Positions 8,863-15,889 of a stretch of DNA of 22,034 nucleotides are shown piece by piece. The stretch covers positions 1-22,034 of the IMG/VR virus record IMGVR_UViG_3300025767_000142. One strand, written 5' to 3'. A program made the translations under genes and the position numbers. A model generated the notes under the pieces. It made no database searches and had not been told where the DNA came from. It saw only the letters and a program-made list of their open reading frames with translations. This DNA is from a virus. Every line of letters begins with the position of its first letter. Position 1 is the first letter of the stretch.

Positions 8863-9170
8863 TGGCAGAGCGCAAAGACCGAATGGCTTTGCTCAGTCGC
8901 TACAGTAAGTTACACACGCTGCGTTATGAAGAAAAGCCAGTACACAACATTAACAAAGAGCAATGGGCTGCAGACGGCCTGATTGAGTCATATGGCATGT
9001 CTATGTGCTATGACCTAATGCAATACTACTTTGATGTTTCTCCTAATCCTAGTTGGGGATACTTTGCCAACTACGCTGATAAGATCATTGAAGCTAGGAA
9101 GCGTTTAGACCAAGATTTACAAGAGAGAGCCGAAAGGCAAAAGATGGCAAGGGTGTGGTTAAATGAGTAA
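8862..9170 (+). CDS. Small helical protein upstream of helicase, possible helicase loader or accessory
   Basis: This 102-residue, mostly helical protein starts at GTG inside a TAGTG overlap. It begins with a basic stretch (LLSRYSKLHTLRYEEKPVHN), has an aromatic centre (YDLMQYYFDVSPNPSWGYFANY, about residues 50-71) and ends in a charged helix (IEARKRLDQDLQERAERQKMA). Its 3' end overlaps the DnaB-like helicase gene by eight bases, so the two products are made in a coupled way. Small helical proteins directly before phage helicases often load or regulate the helicase, so that role is plausible. There is no Walker motif, so it would not be a DnaC-type ATPase loader. The assignment is inference from position. 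Confidence 0.55.
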   Translation: MAERKDRMALLSRYSKLHTLRYEEKPVHNINKEQWAADGLIESYGMSMCYDLMQYYFDVSPNPSWGYFANYADKIIEARKRLDQDLQERAERQKMARVWLNE

Positions 9171-10386
9171 CACAGAAGCAAAGTTAATTTCTGCAGTATT
9201 AGAAGACAAGCAGGTCCACGTATTACTACAGGCAAATGTAGACAACCTTCTTCGTACTCATAATGATGTCTGGCAGTTTATCAGAAACTACTTTGAGAGC
9301 AATCACTCAGTTCCGCCAGTTGGCCTAGTCGTAGAAAAGTTTAGAGACTTCGAACCACTCAAAGGTATTGGAGCGACAAAGCACCACCTTGACGAGCTTC
9401 AGGTTGAATACTTAAACGATAGTCTTAAAGACATTCTGCGTAATGCTGCCACAGAGGTTCAACTGGGGCAAGGCTCAGAAGCTTTAGAAAAGCTTATTGG
9501 AGAAACCTCAGAGCTTAAGAAAAATACCTCCACAATTCGTGATATTGATGTAACAGATCTAGACTCTGCTATTGCTTTTTATGAGAACGTAAAGAAGCAG
9601 CAAGAGCTTGGGGCAATTGGGATTAAGACTGGCCTGCCAGGATTTGACGACTACCTGCCTTCAGGAATTATGCCTGGACAGCTTGGGGTCTTTCTTGCTT
9701 ATCCTGGTATTGGTAAGTCATGGCTTTCGCTGTATTTTGCGGTACAGGCCTGGAAGCAGGGTAGGTCTCCTCTAATCATCAGCCTAGAAATGTCTGAGAC
9801 CGAAGTTCGTAACCGTGTATTCACTATTATGGGCGAGGGTCTCTGGTCACACAGAAAGCTTAGTGCTGGAGAGATCGAGCTAGACACTTTGACCACTTGG
9901 CACAAGAATCACCTTCAAGGAAAGCCAGAGTTTCACATTATTTCTAATGACAGTGGTGGAGAGATTACCCCATCTGTTTTGCGTGGTAAGATCGACCAGT
10001 ACAAACCAGACTTCGTAATTGTAGACTATCTGCAGCTAATGAGTCCAAACCAAAAGTCAGACAATGAGACTGTGCGCATGAAGAATCTATCTCGTGAGCT
10101 AAAGCTTATGGCTATTTCAGAAGAGGTTCCAATTATTGCAATCTCCTCAGCGACGCCTGACGACGTTACGAAACTAGACACCGTTCCAACCCTAGGTCAG
10201 ACTGCTTGGAGCCGTCAGATAGCGTATGACGCCGACTGGGTCATAGCTCTGGGTAGGGGTAGCAACAGTGACGTAATGGAGTGCGTCTTTAGAAAGAACC
10301 GTAATGGATTTATGGGTGAGTTCATGGTCCAGGTAGACTTTGATAAAGGACACTACAAGTATAAAGACGTGCAGGACTTTAATTAA
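9163..10386 (+). CDS. dnaB: DnaB-like replicative DNA helicase
   Basis: A 407-residue protein with an N-terminal helical domain (about 1-120) and a RecA-fold ATPase. The ATPase opens with GIKTGLPGFDDYLPSGIMPG, followed by the Walker A sequence AYPGIGKSW with Lys185. The DnaB 'SLEMS' motif is next (LIISLEMSETEV), then Walker B VIVDYLQLMS with Asp288. A basic FRKNRNGFMGEF segment near the C-terminus matches DnaB motif H4. DnaB unwinds the fork as a hexamer on the lagging strand and binds primase. Where DnaB normally has Ser-Gln-Leu-x-Arg (motif H3), this protein has AISSATPDD without the Gln. The ATG has AAGGG upstream at 9149-9153 and overlaps the preceding gene by eight bases. A primase and polymerase follow closely, supporting a self-encoded replisome. 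Confidence 0.9.
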   Translation: MSNTEAKLISAVLEDKQVHVLLQANVDNLLRTHNDVWQFIRNYFESNHSVPPVGLVVEKFRDFEPLKGIGATKHHLDELQVEYLNDSLKDILRNAATEVQLGQGSEALEKLIGETSELKKNTSTIRDIDVTDLDSAIAFYENVKKQQELGAIGIKTGLPGFDDYLPSGIMPGQLGVFLAYPGIGKSWLSLYFAVQAWKQGRSPLIISLEMSETEVRNRVFTIMGEGLWSHRKLSAGEIELDTLTTWHKNHLQGKPEFHIISNDSGGEITPSVLRGKIDQYKPDFVIVDYLQLMSPNQKSDNETVRMKNLSRELKLMAISEEVPIIAISSATPDDVTKLDTVPTLGQTAWSRQIAYDADWVIALGRGSNSDVMECVFRKNRNGFMGEFMVQVDFDKGHYKYKDVQDFN

Positions 10387-10414
10387 ATAAACAAATAGGC
10401 TTTATAATGGATGC
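10387..10414 (+). promoter_or_regulatory. Short gap with TATAAT-like box before an SD-less start
   Basis: This 28-base gap contains ATAAACAAATAGG at 10387-10399 and TATAAT at 10403-10408. The box ends six bases before the ATG at 10415. No convincing -35 hexamer is visible at the usual distance, and no Shine-Dalgarno sequence lies in the right place. In actinobacteria a -10 box placed 6-7 bases before a start codon usually gives a leaderless mRNA. This is a pattern-based suggestion, and in AT-rich DNA a TATAAT can occur by chance. Confidence 0.3.
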
Positions 10415-10741
10415 ATGGAAAGCATACATCATAAGCCGCTTAAAATATTTAAGCTAGAGGGTAGTATCTATGACGACTCTATTCTTTGGAGGCTGCGCAT
10501 AGAGTATGCAGATCTTTTAATTGCAGAAATGCGATTTGATGGATATGTACCGAGGTTAGATATTGACGAAGACTTTACTATAGAGTATAATGAAAACATA
10601 AAGGGTTTTAACTTTAAACTTTCAATGTATGGAATTTATGTGGGAAAGAGAAAGAGCGAATGGATATTCGGGGTAGACGGAGCAACAGTCATTCCTACTC
10701 ACCAGAACAAATCAAACGAGTCCTGGCAGGAAGTGGTCTAG
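10415..10741 (+). CDS. Conserved phage protein of unknown function between helicase and primase, 108 aa
   Basis: I cannot assign a function. The protein is acidic and beta-rich, with a central run reading DGYVPRLDIDEDFTIEYNE (about residues 42-60) and GFNFKLSMYGIYVGKRK (about 64-80). It has no cysteines and no catalytic pattern. Its position between helicase and primase suggests a replication accessory. It shares 82 bases with the primase gene in a different frame, so its last 27 residues are encoded by DNA that also encodes the primase N-terminus. The start lacks a Shine-Dalgarno sequence; a TATAAT ends six bases upstream, so translation may begin on a leaderless transcript. Confidence 0.65.
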   Translation: MESIHHKPLKIFKLEGSIYDDSILWRLRIEYADLLIAEMRFDGYVPRLDIDEDFTIEYNENIKGFNFKLSMYGIYVGKRKSEWIFGVDGATVIPTHQNKSNESWQEVV

Positions 10742-11604
10742 ACATAGAGTCTGAGGTAGACACAGACTTTATTATTTTCTGCCCATTTCACGGTAATCAC
10801 AGAACTCCTGCTGGAGAAATAGACAAGATTCGTGGCACGTTCTTTTGTTTTTCATGCCACCACGTTGCAGATCTTGTAGAGGTCGTAATGCATCAGAGTG
10901 GTAGGACATACTTCGAGTCTATTAGGTTTATTAAGAGTAAAGAAGTCGCCACCAGTCTTGAGTCAGAGATTAGCCAAAAACTTGTGGAGAAGCCGTTATA
11001 TGTTCAATATGACGAGCTTCAGGTAAAGAGATTGCACTCTACCGCCCTAGAGTCTCCACGTGCTCAAACATATTATAGTGGGCGTAAAATTACAGACAGT
11101 TCTATTAAAAAGTTTAGTCTTGGTTATTCTGACAAACAGGATATGGTCACAATTCCCGTTCACTCTCCAGATGGAATGCTTGTAGGCTTTGTTGGAAGAT
11201 CTGTGGAGGGTAAGTCATTTAAGAATACTCCAAAGTTGCCAAAGGGTAAAACTTTATTTAATTTAAACCGTGTAAAGAATTCACGTACCGTATATGTCGT
11301 GGAGTCCTCATTTGACGCCATACGGCTTGACCAGTGCGGTTTTGCAGCGGTAGCAACGCTTGGGTCAAACGTGTCTAATTTCCAAGTTGACTTGCTAAAA
11401 AAATACTTCAATGATATAATTGTCATTGCAGATAATGATGAGGCTGGGGGTAACATGAAAACCAGGCTTCAAGAGAAGCTAGGTTCTCGTGTCTCAGTGT
11501 TATCATTAGACACAAAATATAAAGATATCGGTGATATGGATGACGAAGACATTAAGGCTTTAAGCTTTAACTTTGATCAGTCAATTGCTGAGATATTACA
11601 ATAA
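10660..11604 (+). CDS. dnaG: DnaG-like DNA primase (zinc-binding and Toprim domains)
   Basis: The 314-residue protein has an N-terminal CHC2-type zinc motif, Cys41-x-x-His44 and Cys63-x-x-Cys66, preceded by SPEQIKRVL, the usual lead-in to this domain. A Toprim domain follows, with Glu215 in VYVVESSFDAI and Asp258-x-Asp260 in IVIADNDEAGG, the metal-binding residues used to make RNA primers. It is shorter than bacterial DnaG (about 580-600 residues) and lacks a clear C-terminal helicase-binding domain, as is common in phage primases. No ATG, GTG or TTG lies between the SPEQ segment and the ATG at 10660 in this frame. The 82-base overlap with the preceding gene therefore appears real unless a rarer start is used. 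SSB and DnaE follow. Confidence 0.9.
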   Translation: MDIRGRRSNSHSYSPEQIKRVLAGSGLDIESEVDTDFIIFCPFHGNHRTPAGEIDKIRGTFFCFSCHHVADLVEVVMHQSGRTYFESIRFIKSKEVATSLESEISQKLVEKPLYVQYDELQVKRLHSTALESPRAQTYYSGRKITDSSIKKFSLGYSDKQDMVTIPVHSPDGMLVGFVGRSVEGKSFKNTPKLPKGKTLFNLNRVKNSRTVYVVESSFDAIRLDQCGFAAVATLGSNVSNFQVDLLKKYFNDIIVIADNDEAGGNMKTRLQEKLGSRVSVLSLDTKYKDIGDMDDEDIKALSFNFDQSIAEILQ

Positions 11605-11643
11605 CAATACAAACAAAGTATAAACAAAGTATAAGGAGAAAAT
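11605..11643 (+). promoter_or_regulatory. Upstream region of SSB gene: AT-rich leader with strong ribosome-binding site
   Basis: This 39-base gap, the largest in the window, holds two tandem copies of AAACAAAGTAT, an AT-rich environment with several TATAA-type hexamers, and a perfect AAGGAG at 11633-11638 five bases before the ATG. It shares ATAAACAAA with the gap before 10415. A local promoter or translational enhancer for SSB is plausible, since SSB is needed in high amounts. No terminator hairpin is visible. Confidence 0.4.
11611..11632 (+). repeat. Tandem direct repeat of 11 bases upstream of SSB
   Basis: AAACAAAGTAT occurs twice back to back (11611-11621 and 11622-11632), immediately before the SSB ribosome-binding site. 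Its function is unknown. It could be a protein-binding site, a slippage-derived duplication, or simply AT-rich leader sequence. Confidence 0.7.
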
Positions 11644-12300
11644 ATGAGTGTAGTTAAGGGTCTCAAAAATATTAATGCCCTACTCGACAAGCCAAAGTAC
11701 GACAGCGACAAGCCTCGCGTTCGTTGGCTGAAGCTAGCAGATGCCCAGTCGGTGAAGATTCGTTTTATCGAAGAGCTGGACGAAGAGTCTGCAAACTATA
11801 AGGAAAGCCGTGGCCTTTCTCTGGTGGTTAAAGAACACACCAATCCAAAAGACTACCGTCGTAAGGCTGTAGACACTATGGAGTCAGAGGGCCGCGACTG
11901 GGCCGAAGAGATGCACCGCAAGGATCCCAAAGCTGGGTGGCGTGGTCGTCTTCGCTTCTACTGCAACGTTCTCGTTGACGATGGAATTGAAGAGCCATAT
12001 GTTGCCATTTGGTCTATGGGTGTAAGCAAGATGTCATCTTTCAACACTATTCGTGAGTACGCTCTGGAGACTGGAAGCATTTCAAATGTTACCTGGAAAC
12101 TAAAGCGTAACGGCCAGGGCACGGAAACAAGCTATACGCTTATTCCTTCTGCTCCAGATAGCGAACCATTTGACTGGAGCAATGTAGAGCCATTCGATCT
12201 AGAACTGGCTCTCAACCACGTACCATATGCAGAGCAGGAAGCCTACTACTTGGGCTTCGACACACCCTCTGTTACTTCTTCCACAAACGTGGAGTGGTAA
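11644..12300 (+). CDS. Phage single-stranded DNA-binding protein
   Basis: A 218-residue protein between primase and polymerase, where phages encode SSB. Key stretches are SVKIRFIEELDEES (about residues 36-49), a charged DYRRKAVDTMESEGRDWAEE segment, WRGRLRFYCNVLVDDG (about 98-113), and an acidic region ending in PYAEQEAYYLGF. As I recall it, this layout matches actinophage SSB-like proteins. It looks gp32-like in style: OB-type strands with an acidic tail, rather than the bacterial SSB family with its C-terminal DDDIPF. Only one cysteine (FYCN) is present, so a gp32-type zinc site is unlikely. All 13 arginine codons I counted are CGT or CGC, unlike neighbouring genes that use many AGA and AGG, which suggests high expression. 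It has the best ribosome-binding site of the replication genes (AAGGAG). Confidence 0.75.
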   Translation: MSVVKGLKNINALLDKPKYDSDKPRVRWLKLADAQSVKIRFIEELDEESANYKESRGLSLVVKEHTNPKDYRRKAVDTMESEGRDWAEEMHRKDPKAGWRGRLRFYCNVLVDDGIEEPYVAIWSMGVSKMSSFNTIREYALETGSISNVTWKLKRNGQGTETSYTLIPSAPDSEPFDWSNVEPFDLELALNHVPYAEQEAYYLGFDTPSVTSSTNVEW

Positions 12301-12306
12301 TCTAAT

Positions 12307-15300
12307 ATGGCATACGTTGGCTTACATGTTCACACCCACTACTCGCTCTTTGACGGTATTGCTACCCCACAAGAGTATGTAGACAGGGCAGCCGATCTGG
12401 GAATGACGGCCTTGGCAATTACTGACCACGGCTCTCTTTCTGGTCACAGAGAGATGTATCGTGCTGCAAAGAGTAAGAGCATTAAGCCAATACTTGGCGT
12501 GGAGGGCTATATCACCGAAGATCGCTTCGATCAGCGGGACAAGGATAGTAGAGAGGGTCCGCTTGACCTAATCTACAACCATATAGTCCTCCTAGCCAAG
12601 AACCAGCAGGGGCTAGAAAATCTCAATAAGCTTAATGAGATTGGTTGGACCGAGGGCTTCTACAAGAAGCCAAGAATTGACTATGACGTTTTAAACAAAT
12701 ACAAGGAGGGAATCATTGTTACCTCTGGGTGCCTTAGTGGCACCATCGCCAAAGCAATTGAGGCCGAAGAGTTTGCAGAAGCAAAACGCCAGATTGAGTG
12801 GCACAAGTCTGTGTTCGGTGACGACTACTACATTGAGGTAATGCCACATAACCCAGCTGAGATTAATCATCAGCTTTTGGCCTTGGCAGACGAATTCGGG
12901 GTAAAGCCAGTTGTGACTCCAGACTGCCACCACGCACACGTAGGACAAAAAGACATACAAGAGCTTAAGCTAATTCTTAATACATACAGTAATAAGATTG
13001 AAAAAGACGCCACCTTTGAAAAGTCTAAGAAGCATGAGAGCCTAATGGACAGGCTTGACTACCTTTATGGTGCAGATCGACAAATGAGTTTTAATAAGTT
13101 TGATATTCATTTAATGTCTGATGAAGAGATGCGAGCAGCGATGCTGTCTCAGGGTATCGACAGAGAAGACATGTATGAGTCAACTCTAGAGATTGCCGCA
13201 AAGGTAGAAGAGTATGACATTAGAGATGGCCTAGACCTTTTGCCAGCTCAGTATCAAAACCCATATCGGGAACTGGCCGAGCTAGCCGTAGAGGGGCTAA
13301 AAGAGCGTGGGGTGTACAAGACAGAGGGCTACATGGAACGCCTCGAAGAAGAGATGGGCATTATCGAAGACAAAAACTTTGGCCCATACTTCTTGGTAGT
13401 CCGTAATATGATTAATTGGGCAAAAAAGGAGGGTATCCAGGTAGGGCCAGGTCGTGGTTCGTCTGCTGGTTCACTGCTTTGCTATGCGCTTGGAATTACT
13501 GATATTGACCCAATCAAGCACGGGCTTCTCTTCTTTAGGTTTATTAACCCAGAGCGTAATGACTTCCCAGATATCGATACTGACATCCAGGACACTAGGC
13601 GTGAAGAGGTAAAGAGTTATTTAGTTAGACAGTATCGACACGTTGCCTCCATTGCTACGTTCCTCGAGTTCAAGGACAAGGGTGTTATTAGGGACATTGC
13701 TAGGGTCCTACACATCCCTCTTACAGACGTGAACAAGGTCAGTAAACTGTTTGATACCTGGGACGAATACTGCACGTCCAAGCAAACAAGAGAGTTCCGA
13801 GAGAAGTATCCAGAGATTGAAAAATATGGAGAGCAGCTACGTGGTCGTATTCGTGGCACTGGTATCCATGCCGCTGGTGTCGTAACCAGTAAGGAGCCAA
13901 TCTTCCGTCATGCACCAATGGAAACGCGCACAGCCCCAGGCTCTGGGGAGCGGATTCCGGTTGTTGCTGTAGATATGGAAGAGGCAGAGCGTATTGGCCT
14001 CATCAAAATCGATGCCCTTGGACTTAAGACTTTAAGCGTTCTGCGTAGTGCTCTAGACATTATTAAAGAGCGACACAGAAAAGATATTGATCTGCTCAGC
14101 ATTGATATGAATGACCCGAACATCTATGAGATGCTGTCTAGTGGTCACACCAAGGGGGTGTTTCAGTGTGAAGCTACGCCGTACACCAATCTTTTGATTA
14201 AGATGGGTGTCAGTAACTTTGACGAGCTAGCAGCGTCTAACGCTCTTGTTCGACCTGGTGCCATGAACACTATTGGAAAAGACTATATTCTTCGTAAGCA
14301 TGGTAAGCAAAACATTGCATATCACCACCAAGTTATGAAAGACTTTACATCAGAAACATACGGATGCATTTTGTATCAGGAACAGGTCATGCAAGCCTGT
14401 GTAAACTTGGGCGGTATGTCTATGGTTGAAGCAGACAAAGTCCGTAAGATTATTGGTAAGAAGAAAGACGCTAAAGAGTTTGATGTCTTTAAGGATAAAT
14501 TCGTAGAGGGTGCTTCTCAGTTTATGGCACCTAATTCTGCTAGAGATCTTTGGCAAGACTTTGAGGCTCATGCAGGGTACTCGTTTAACAAGTCTCACGC
14601 TGTAGCATACTCTACTCTGTCATACTGGACAGCATGGCTAAAGTATTACTACCCACTAGAGTTTATGTTCTCTATCCTAAAGAATGAAAAAGACAAAGAC
14701 GCTAGGACAGAGTACCTAATTGAAACGAAGCGCATGGGCATTGCAATTAAGCTGCCTCACGTAAACGACTCCGACACCGACTTTAAGATTGAGGGCAAGG
14801 GAATTAGGTTTGGTCTCTCTGGAATTAAATACATTTCAGATAATATTGCTTCTAAATTTATGGCAGCTAGACCTTTTAGTTCTTATTCAGAGCTGGAAGA
14901 GTTTGCTCTACGTAAAGGCACGGGGGTTAATTCAAGATCTCTACAGGCCCTAAGAATTATTGGAGCAGCTACATTTGAGGACAACCCAAGAGACGAAGAA
15001 GAGATTCGCTCTAACCTATATGAGTATCTAAACCTTCCCGAGTTTAATATTACGGTACCATCCCACTACCACGCTTTTATCAATGAAGTTGTAGACTTTG
15101 ACGAGAAGGGGTCGTTCATCCTTATGGGCATGGTCAAGGCTATTAAGCGTGGCAAGGGCTGGTCCAGGGTTGAGATTCTAGACAAGACTGGCTCTGTTGG
15201 TATCTTTGATGAAGAGCAGACTGGTATTGAGACAGGAAAGACATACTTATTGCTTGCTAGCGACAACAGAATTGTTTCCGCTATTCCAGCTGATGAAATT

Positions 15301-15582
15301 AAAGGTTCCGATGCCGCAATCATTAAGTTCTTAAACTATAAAATGTTGCCCTATAAAGATGACGAGATGTTCGTGGTTTCGTTTAAGCCAAGGGTAACCA
15401 AAGCTGGTAAAAAGATGGCGACGCTAACAGTAGCAGACTCTTCTAGAGAGTTGCATTCTGTACTAGTGTTTCCAACTACATTTGCCAAAGCATATATGAA
15501 GATTCAGGAAGGCAGTGTTCACACATTCTCTTTCGGAAAAACAAAAGACGGGACAGTGATATTGGATGATGTACTTGGATGA
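12307..15582 (+). CDS. dnaE: DNA polymerase III alpha subunit (DnaE type) with intact PHP domain
   Basis: The phage replicative polymerase, 1091 residues against about 1160 for bacterial DnaE. An N-terminal PHP domain runs from about 4 to 215. The palm contains GRGSSAGS (about 381-388) and PDIDTD with catalytic Asp422 and Asp424, and Asp569 in IKIDALGL matches the third catalytic Asp. Then come the fingers and a C-terminal OB-fold region (about 935-1000, FILMGMVKAIKRGKG). All nine PHP metal ligands appear kept: His7, His9, Asp16, His41, Glu66, His92, Cys142, Asp206, His208. The spacing of the first five equals that of M. tuberculosis DnaE1, whose PHP domain is a proofreading exonuclease. The protein ends soon after the OB fold, so a full tau-binding domain is doubtful. 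The ATG follows SSB by six bases. Assignment is very secure. Confidence 0.97.
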   Translation: MAYVGLHVHTHYSLFDGIATPQEYVDRAADLGMTALAITDHGSLSGHREMYRAAKSKSIKPILGVEGYITEDRFDQRDKDSREGPLDLIYNHIVLLAKNQQGLENLNKLNEIGWTEGFYKKPRIDYDVLNKYKEGIIVTSGCLSGTIAKAIEAEEFAEAKRQIEWHKSVFGDDYYIEVMPHNPAEINHQLLALADEFGVKPVVTPDCHHAHVGQKDIQELKLILNTYSNKIEKDATFEKSKKHESLMDRLDYLYGADRQMSFNKFDIHLMSDEEMRAAMLSQGIDREDMYESTLEIAAKVEEYDIRDGLDLLPAQYQNPYRELAELAVEGLKERGVYKTEGYMERLEEEMGIIEDKNFGPYFLVVRNMINWAKKEGIQVGPGRGSSAGSLLCYALGITDIDPIKHGLLFFRFINPERNDFPDIDTDIQDTRREEVKSYLVRQYRHVASIATFLEFKDKGVIRDIARVLHIPLTDVNKVSKLFDTWDEYCTSKQTREFREKYPEIEKYGEQLRGRIRGTGIHAAGVVTSKEPIFRHAPMETRTAPGSGERIPVVAVDMEEAERIGLIKIDALGLKTLSVLRSALDIIKERHRKDIDLLSIDMNDPNIYEMLSSGHTKGVFQCEATPYTNLLIKMGVSNFDELAASNALVRPGAMNTIGKDYILRKHGKQNIAYHHQVMKDFTSETYGCILYQEQVMQACVNLGGMSMVEADKVRKIIGKKKDAKEFDVFKDKFVEGASQFMAPNSARDLWQDFEAHAGYSFNKSHAVAYSTLSYWTAWLKYYYPLEFMFSILKNEKDKDARTEYLIETKRMGIAIKLPHVNDSDTDFKIEGKGIRFGLSGIKYISDNIASKFMAARPFSSYSELEEFALRKGTGVNSRSLQALRIIGAATFEDNPRDEEEIRSNLYEYLNLPEFNITVPSHYHAFINEVVDFDEKGSFILMGMVKAIKRGKGWSRVEILDKTGSVGIFDEEQTGIETGKTYLLLASDNRIVSAIPADEIKGSDAAIIKFLNYKMLPYKDDEMFVVSFKPRVTKAGKKMATLTVADSSRELHSVLVFPTTFAKAYMKIQEGSVHTFSFGKTKDGTVILDDVLG

Positions 15583-15889
15583 AATGGCAGATCACCTGCA
15601 CCAGGTTGCAACAGAGAAGGGCTTCTGGCCAGAAGAGGTAGACGACATCTTCATTACCAAACAACTTATGATGGTAGTGTCTGAGGCCGTAGAGGTTATG
15701 GAAGCAATTAGAAAAGATAAGGGCAAGCAAGAGGTTGCAGATGAGATGGCTGACATTATCATTCGCACACTTGACTTATATGCTGGACTAGTAGAGAATG
15801 GCTATACAGACATTTCTCTAGACCAGGCTCTAGAAAATAAAGTTAACTTTAACAAGCAAAGACCAGAAAGGCATGGTGTTAGGTTCTAA
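15566..15889 (+). CDS. MazG-like nucleotide pyrophosphohydrolase
   Basis: A 107-residue all-helical protein with the MazG pattern: E-x-x-E in SEAVEVMEAIR (about residues 39-49) and E-x-x-D in EVADEMADIII (about 55-65). These residues bind Mg2+ and nucleotide. The C-terminal KVNFNKQRPERHGVRF is the standard lysine-asparagine-arginine tail of phage MazG-like proteins. MazG enzymes hydrolyse (d)NTPs to monophosphates and are thought to adjust nucleotide or alarmone pools during infection. The gene starts within the end of dnaE; two ATGs (15566, 15569) and another at 15584 are possible, none with a clear ribosome-binding site. The last avoids the 17-base overlap but shortens only the variable N-terminus. 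It ends in a TAATG overlap with recA. Confidence 0.8.
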   Translation: MMYLDEMADHLHQVATEKGFWPEEVDDIFITKQLMMVVSEAVEVMEAIRKDKGKQEVADEMADIIIRTLDLYAGLVENGYTDISLDQALENKVNFNKQRPERHGVRF

